Shown piece after piece: positions 57,794 to 64,000 of a stretch of 64,000 nt of DNA. Numbering within the stretch: the stretch's first letter is position 1; the number at the start of each line of letters is the position of its first letter. The notes beneath the pieces are model-generated. The model had not been told where the DNA came from, made no database searches, and worked only from the letters and a program-made list of their open reading frames with translations. Location of the stretch: contig BDDD01002259.1 of NCBI GenBank assembly GCA_001972305.1, positions 233,596 through 297,595 on the forward strand, read 5' to 3'. The position numbers and the translations under genes were made by a program. The stretch comes from Cephalotus follicularis (lineage: Eukaryota; Streptophyta; Magnoliopsida; Oxalidales; Cephalotaceae).

Positions 57794-59523
57794 AACTAAT
57801 TGGTATTAATTGGACCTTAATTTGATTTTTGGTGGATTGCTTGGTATTTCAATAACCTAGGCCAAAATTTTCAACTCCTAACCCTAAAGTGAAATTGACA
57901 AAATGAGATCATTACGAATTTTTATTCATGCTGGTTTTTTGCCAATCGATAGAACTTTGGTAAATGCCTATTTATATGGATTGTTTGATGATCTTAAGGA
58001 TAAAATGTTGGATGTTAATGATGCAAGGGGCATTCCAACATCCCTACGTATGATTTAGGATCTCAAACGGACCTCCGAAAGTTCATTCTAATAGTGCCAT
58101 TTTTTTTATTCAAGAGGAATAATAAATATTAGTTTATTCTAATATAAAATTGCATAGTTTTCACCCAATTAAATCCATGTGTGTGATTAATCTATGAATG
58201 TAGTGTTGAACTACATATAGGGTGGCTAGATATTAATTTATTTAGTGGGAGTGAAATTCCCTTTTGACTGGTAGACAAATCGGCAATCCATTAAATATTA
58301 AATTCTTACGTGTTTATTCATTAAATATATTGTGTTATATTTTTTGAATTTCTTATGCATGATGGTAGTCTTGGGACTAGACCTCGATGTTTAGGTTTCT
58401 TTTATGTATGTTATTTAAATGCTTTATTATGATGGAATTCATTTGGTTGGTAATAAGGCTGCCTGCGTGCGCCAATAATTTTTCTTATCCAATAAATTCT
58501 TATAGTAAAATTTCCTCTTCTCCCTTTAAATGTATTCTTAATTTTTAATGCACATTTAATGTAGTTTTTAAATGGGAGTACAATGAAGATTGAAGAGGGG
58601 ATCAAGACGAATGCAAAACCATATGAAGGCCATGTATGCATGGTACAATATTGTAATAAAGTACATGTTTAAATGATATCACATAGGAGACCCGGTGGTC
58701 ACGTTTAGCTCACATGTTCACCATAATAGATAAGTCCCAAGTGAGGCCATTTTCTAGGTTGCATGAGATGGATGAAATTTTAATTTTTCCAAACATGTCT
58801 AAGCATGCTAAGGCGTCCAAATGGGATTGGAAGATAATTAAATTAATATAACAATAGTTTTGATAAAACCTAAAATGTGAGACCTAAATTCCTCCAACTT
58901 GTGAAATAATAAGTCCATAAGCAGTGGGGCACAGTCGGTGTCCTATCATTGGCCTTCCACAATCATCGTTGAATGGTGTGGATTGATTGAGGATAGCACA
59001 GGTCACCACTGAGGTCCTCCATATAACCATTTCTATTCAATTTCAGTGTGAGATGCACTGGAAGGAAATGACCATGTTTTAGTACTCTGACAAGCTCCCT
59101 TGTGGGTATCAAAACGGGTTAATTTCTATGAGGTTTGTGGGTCTGACGTATACCGGGATCTTATGGTTATTGTCATGCCCACCGCTGAGACCATAAGGGT
59201 CGGCAGGCCGAATCTAGTATCGGATCTTACATGAAGGGCAAGAGGTCCTAAATGTAAATTGACACTCGTGTCTACCTATCTAGCTATTGTGGTTTGTCAT
59301 GCCCACCGCTGAAGTCACGATAGTTGTGAGATAGATTCCGATCCCCACTAGGAAGCAAGAGGTTTCCTGAATTCCACATGGAGGTGTGGGATGCGATTAG
59401 AATAGTGGAAGGAGCCATATTTCTAAAGACCAAGAATTATGGTAATAACTAATAATGGAATGATTTTCTAATTTCTTTCTCATGTTTCCTCTATGTAGGT
59501 TGGTATATATATATTCTGCAATA
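57794..59523 (+). other. Copia-2 long leader with a 51-codon frame
   Basis: 1.7 kb between PBS and gag, collinear with the Copia-1 leader in its second half. A small ATG frame at 57903-58058 (MRSLRIFIHAGF...TSLRMI) lies near the start. It has balanced composition and no internal repeats, but I recognise no family and see no copy in Copia-1. The rest has no frame of note. A conserved motif GAATTCCACATGGAGGTGTG lies near the gag start in both copia elements. Confidence 0.5.
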
Positions 59524-60403
59524 ATGTCTGTAAGCACCGCAATAGCATGAATACCTGAGACAAATAAGCTAGAGGGTCCAAACTTTTTGGATTGGCAGCG
59601 TAATCTGCGCCTAGTTCTCACGAGCATGAAGCTAGCTCATGTGATGACTGAAACTACCCTGGTTTTGGGAGATAACCCAACCGAAGAGCATAAGGCCAAA
59701 GTAGCCAAATGGTTAGACGAGGATCAACAAGCTCGATGCTTAGCAATTACGGGTATGGTCCCGGAATTGCAAAGACAGCATGAAAAACTTGAGACTCTTG
59801 GCGCCATACTTATGAGACTGCAGGAGTTATATGGTGCTAGATCTAGAACCCAACGGTTCAACTTATCCTATCAACTCTTCTGGTTGAAAATGCCTGAGGG
59901 GGCATCAGTCCATGCTCATGGGCTCAAGATGATTGATCTCATTGATCAGTTGGCTCAATGATCTAATTATGGATGATGGTTATTACATTGACCTTATGCT
60001 TGCGTCCCTCCCACAGACATTCTCCCACTTCATCACAAATTTCCACATGAACAAGGTGGAATCTACTCTCCCTGAACTTGTGGAAATGCTTCGTACGGCC
60101 GAAGCCGACATGGACCATGAGAAGTCCAAGTCAAATGTCATGATGCTTCTATCTTCTTCTACCAGGACAGCCCCCAAAAAGGGCAGATCTGCTAGATCCA
60201 AGTCCAAGGGTAAAGTCAAGAGGCCGATGAAGAAGAAAGGGAAGAAAACACTAAGAGTAGTGGATGGGACCTTTAGGATTGAATCATTTCTAGCTTGTAA
60301 TGTTACTTCAACTTGGGAAGTTGACTCTAGTTGTGGGAATAACATTTTCAACTCTTTGCAGGGGCTAGATAGCTCGGTGCAGCTGAAGCATTGGACTTAT
60401 GCC
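59524..60403 (+). pseudogene. Copia-2 gag and protease remnant without zinc knuckle
   Basis: The ATG at 59524 aligns with the Copia-1 start but reaches a TGA at codon 9 (CAT to TGA region of the homologous GHI). It continues as FLDWQRNLRLVL, AITGMVPELQRQHEKLE, then a shift near 59950 to LASLPQTFSHFITNFHMNKV and LVEMLRTAEADMDHEK. The basic stretch MKKKGKKTL is followed directly by TFRIESFLACN, so the CCHC knuckle seen in Copia-1 is deleted. The protease triplet reads DSS instead of DTG (EVDSSCGNNIFNSLQGL). The frame ends at a stop at about 60403. Confidence 0.85.
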
Positions 60404-63379
60404 TAGGTAATGGGTCGAGGATTCACACTAGCTATGTGGGCGTTTTTGAGTTATGTTTTCTTAATGGACATGTATTAAAACTCGATCCTTGTTATTTTGT
60501 AAGGAACCTTGTAAGGAATGTCATTTCACTTTCCTATTTGTATAAGATTGGTTGGATGATAACCTTTACTGCATATGGTTGTAGTCTTATACATAACAAC
60601 GTTCTTATATGTGAAAGGCACATAGATAACGAGATATATGTTTTAAATACAAATGAACAAATGGAATTAACAATACAACATGGGACAAATAAAAGACAAA
60701 GAGATATTAATGACATAAACTCTTCATATATGTGGCATTGTAGATTAGGTCATCCTAGCGAGGCTAGATTGACACGATTGGTTAGGGATGGACTTTTAGA
60801 CATCCAGGACGTGGAGTCCTTTCCAACCTGTGAGCCATGTTTGATTGGCAAGATGACCAAATCTCCCTTCTCCGAAGTAGGAGAAAGGGCAGTGGACATT
60901 CTTGGACTTGTCCACACCGACATTTGTGGTCCAATTTTGGTCAATGCATATGGAGGTTTTCCCTACTTCATCGCTTTTACCGATGATTTATCGCAGTTTG
61001 GGTATGTATTTTTGATGAGATACAAGTCTGAATCTTTTGTGAGATTTAAAGAATTCAGACAGGAAGTAGAGAAACAGACGGGGAAGCCCATCAAAATACT
61101 TCGGGGTGACCGAGGGGCAAGTACCTATCTACTGAATTACTTGGTTATCTGAGGGATAACAGAATTCTCTCTCAGGGGACACCTCCCAAAACACCACAGC
61201 ATAATGGTGTATCCAAAAGGAGGAATCGGACCTTGATGAATATGGTCCGGTCCGTGATGTCTTTTGCTGATCTTTCAATCTCATTATGGGGTTATGCACT
61301 GCAGTCGCAACGCACATCCTAAACCGGATTCCTTCAAAATATGTCCCCTCCACACCTCTTGAGGTTTATAAAGGGAGGAAACCCAGCCAAAGCCATTTGA
61401 TGGTTTGGGGTTGTCCAGCTTATGTGAGAAGGCAAGAGCCTTCTAAGCTAGAGGCACGAGTTGATGGCTGCGTGTTTGTGGGGTATCCTAAAGAGTTAAG
61501 AGGACACTATGTTCACCATCCCAGTGAACGAAAGATTTTTGTTTCGTGGAATGCTACATTCCTAGAGAAGGAATACCTACTTGCAGGGAGCAGTGGGAGC
61601 ATGGTGGAACTAAGAGTCTTACCACCTGGTGAAAACCCACAAGACGATGAGGAATTAGAGGTAGATCCCTCTAAAGACACAGTTGGGGGAAGGATCCCAA
61701 CCTGAGATAGCATCTCAGTTAGGCGCTCCTCAAGTGAGGAGATCAGGCAGGATTTTGACAGCTCGTGAGAGATATGGTTTTCTCAAGGATGGCACTGACG
61801 ATCCCAACGACATCGATGATGTTGAGCCTATCAGCTATGAGGAAGCAGTGAAGAGCACTGATTCCAGGGCATGGCTAGAGACCATGAAATCCGAGATTGA
61901 TTCCATGTACGCCAACCAAGTACGGAACTTGGTAGATGCACCCGAAGAGGTAAACCCTATTGGTTGCAAATGGATCTTCAAGAGGAAGATCGGCATTGAT
62001 GGTAAGATAGAGACTTATACAGCGTGATTGGTCGCGAAAGGGTATAGGCAATGACATGGGATTGACTATACCGAGACTTTCTCTCCAGTCGCTATGCTTA
62101 AATCCATTCGGATACTGCTTGTTATTGCCGCTCATTATGATTATGAGATATGGAAAATGGATTTCAAGACGACCTTCTTGAATGGATATCTTGAAGAGGA
62201 CATTTATATGTCCCAACCCAAGGGGTTTACATTTGAGGAGCATCCGCACAGAGTGTGCAAGGTCCAAAGGTCTATCTATGGCCTTAAGAAAGCATCTTGT
62301 AGCTGGAACATCCATTTTGATGAGGCCATTAAAACATTTGGCTTCATCAAAAACGTTGATGAGCCTTGTGTCTACCGGAAACAAGGTGACTCGGGAATCA
62401 CTTTCTTGGTGCTTTATATGGATGACATACTACTCATAGGGAATGATGTAGGTATGTTGCAGTCCACTAAAGTATGGTTATCCAAGAACTTATCCATGAA
62501 GGATTTGGGAGAAGCATCCTATATTTTGGGTATAAAGATCTATAGAGATAGATCTAATAGGTTGCTCAGGCTCTCCCGAAGCCAGTGCATCAACAGAGTG
62601 CTGAAACGGTATGGCCTTGAGAATTCCAAACGTGGCCTATTGTTGATTGGTAAAGGAATTCACCTCTCCAAGAGGATGTCTCCACCGACGTCGGAGGAGA
62701 GGACTCGCATGAGTAGGCACCCATATGCTTCAGCTGTGGGCTCCATCATGTAAGCCATGCTTTGTACTAGGCCTGATGTCAGCTATGCCTTAGGGATGGC
62801 TTGTCGATTTCAGTCCGATCCCAGTGAGAAGCATTGGGAAATTGTCAAGGGGATTTTAAAGTACCTGAGGAGGACTCAAGATACTTTCTTGACATATGGA
62901 AGAGATACTGAATTGAGACTTGAGGGTTATACAGACTCTAGTTTCAACAGTGATCCGGATGATCACAAATCCGTTTTAAGATTCGTATTGGTCATGAACG
63001 GAGGTGCTGTGAGTTGGTGGAGTTCAAAGCAGGAGACTACTGCGGACTCTACCACAGAGGCATAATATGTTGCAAGCTCAGATGCCGCAAGGGAAGCTGT
63101 TTGGATGCGAAAGTTCATTGCTAAACTCAATGTGTTTCCATCCATCGCACGTCCAGTTGTGGTGTACTGTGATAACGATGGGGCCGTTGCACATGCCAAG
63201 GAGCCCAGGTCTCACCACCGCTCCAAGCATATTAGCGGTGGTATCACTTGATCAGAGAGATCATTGACAGAGGAGACGTCGACCTAGAGAGAGTTGCCTC
63301 GGAGGCTAATTTAGCAGACCCACTGACCAAGACCATGAACAGCACAATACTCAAGAGGCATCGAAGTGCTATGGTTTGA
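60391..63379 (+). pseudogene. Copia-2 integrase, reverse transcriptase and RNase H
   Basis: Gag-pre-integrase MWHCRLGHPSEARL, zinc zone CEPCLIGKMTKSPF and integrase LVHTDICGP with RGDRG (60391-61152). A frameshift and stop follow, then HILNRIPSKYVPSTPLEVY (61286-61705). RT starts at SRAWLETMKSEIDSMYAN (61683-62027), then VAKGYRQ, KMDFKTTFLNGYLEEDIYM, YGLKKASCSWN and the catalytic YMDDILLIGND (62094-62753). RNase H shows EGYTDSSFNSDPD, SWWSSKQETTADSTTEA and NLADPLTK, ending at 63379. Stops within RT-RNase H lie at about 62026, 62052, 62752 and 63064, with a frameshift near 63230. Confidence 0.92.
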
Positions 63380-63407
63380 GGCTATAGGTCATCATGGCTT
63401 GAGGGCC

Positions 63408-63418
63408 AAGTGGGAGAT
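63408..63418 (+). other. Copia-2 polypurine tract
   Basis: AAGTGGGAGAT directly before the LTR start TGTTAGATAG. Confidence 0.85.
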
Positions 63419-64000
63419 TGTTAGATAGGGGTGTCCCTGCATGCCACGAGTGGTGGCTGTACGCAAATGTATAGACACTCTCTATGTAAACATTCATAAT
63501 TCCATTATTATTTTATATGCACTTTTTTTATTATAAGTGGCATATTTTCTTATATGTATTATCCCAAACCATAATACTGGATCAATTAATCATTATGTTA
63601 ATTGAATACACATATAACGCCCTGTCGACAAAGGGTTGGATCTCATGACTAGGGAGGTTATGAGAATGAGATCCTTACTCCCTTTTGACAAAACGTTCCA
63701 AGTCATAGGTTCACTCTCTTGGGGCAATTGATGAACCGTAAAGACTTGTCATGTTATGCTTGTTCCTGATGTTGGGGAGAATGCATCATCTAATTGCCAT
63801 TTGGGTTTACCCTAAAGTTGTTACGGGGTGCATGTGCGGAGGCATGAAACTAAACTGACCCACCATAGGATGCCTATTTGGAATGCTCATACCTTTGTCA
63901 ATAGGATTCCTATATTATCGGTAGTGTATAGTCAAAGGCGACTAGTAGATCATACGTGATTTATGTTGTATCCTTATACTTGAGAGGCTATGAATAAACT
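63419..64000 (+). repeat. Copia-2 3' LTR, partial
   Basis: Starts TGTTAGATAGGGGTG. It matches 52842-53009 and, more distantly, 9325-9356 plus 19315-19900. It is cut by the window end. Confidence 0.9.

Larger units (their letters stand above)
52842..64000 (+). mobile_element. Copia-2: Ty1/copia element, 5' LTR broken by Gypsy-3
   Basis: Plus-strand element. The 5' LTR starts TGTTAGATAGGGGTG at 52842. The first 168 bp match 63419-63586 with about eight differences, and after that Gypsy-3 is inserted. LTR sequence resumes at about 57059 and ends at 57779. PBS, a 1.7 kb leader, gag, pol, polypurine tract and the start of the 3' LTR follow, the last running off the window. Premature stops and frameshifts show it is inactive. 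It sits in Copia-3 in opposite orientation. Confidence 0.9.

Overview
This is 64 kb of plant nuclear DNA that consists almost entirely of transposable elements nested inside one another. I recognise no intact host gene, rRNA or tRNA gene. The plant origin follows from the element types: Tekay/Del-like chromoviruses with chromodomain-like integrase tails, Athila-like pol, Ty1/copia elements, a CACTA (En/Spm) element with tnp2 and DUF4216, and a plant-type PPR fragment. Long LTRs (2.4-3.5 kb) and many premature stops suggest old, silenced pericentromere-like heterochromatin. Species cannot be told.

Layout. 1-9008: minus-strand Tekay-like element Gypsy-1 (3' LTR cut by the window edge, gag-pol 1345-6071, 5' LTR 6201-9008), sitting in an older LTR end (9009-9285). 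9325-23241: plus-strand Copia-1, whose 5' LTR is split after 32 bp by the complete minus-strand Gypsy-2 (9357-19309; CACTA target duplication) and whose gag-pre-integrase region is split by a CACTA transposon. 23242-about 41050: the CACTA transposon, with palindromic subterminal repeats, a Ptta/TNPA-like gene and a tnp2 gene. The tnp2 gene is itself split by a solo LTR (27785-39023; TGTGT duplication) that carries two further insertions: an Athila-pol-bearing segment (27953-30629) and a gag-only non-autonomous element (31264-36343; GTATA duplication). 41098-41251: a PPR gene fragment. 41399-52071: a stack of Tekay-like LTRs (LTR-A, Gypsy-4 with gag/protease, solo LTR-B with GGTTA duplication, LTR-D). 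52072-64000: Copia-3 RT (minus) interrupted by Copia-2 (plus), whose 5' LTR is interrupted by the truncated Gypsy-3.

Working relationships. The nested order gives relative ages: Copia-3 before Copia-2 before Gypsy-3; Copia-1 before CACTA before the solo LTR before its two insertions; LTR-D before LTR-B. Almost all reading frames carry stops or frameshifts, many of them CGA to TGA or CAG to TAG as expected from decay of methylated cytosine. The exceptions are the 386-codon gag at 31955-33115 and an Athila RNase H-integrase frame at 28312-29784.

The most interesting unexplained structure is a set of GTCGA-centred short-repeat arrays found in several unrelated elements. In three Tekay-like LTRs these arrays lie downstream of a conserved splice-donor-like block, and in two of them a matching branch point and acceptor are visible, suggesting a conserved LTR intron that carries the array.
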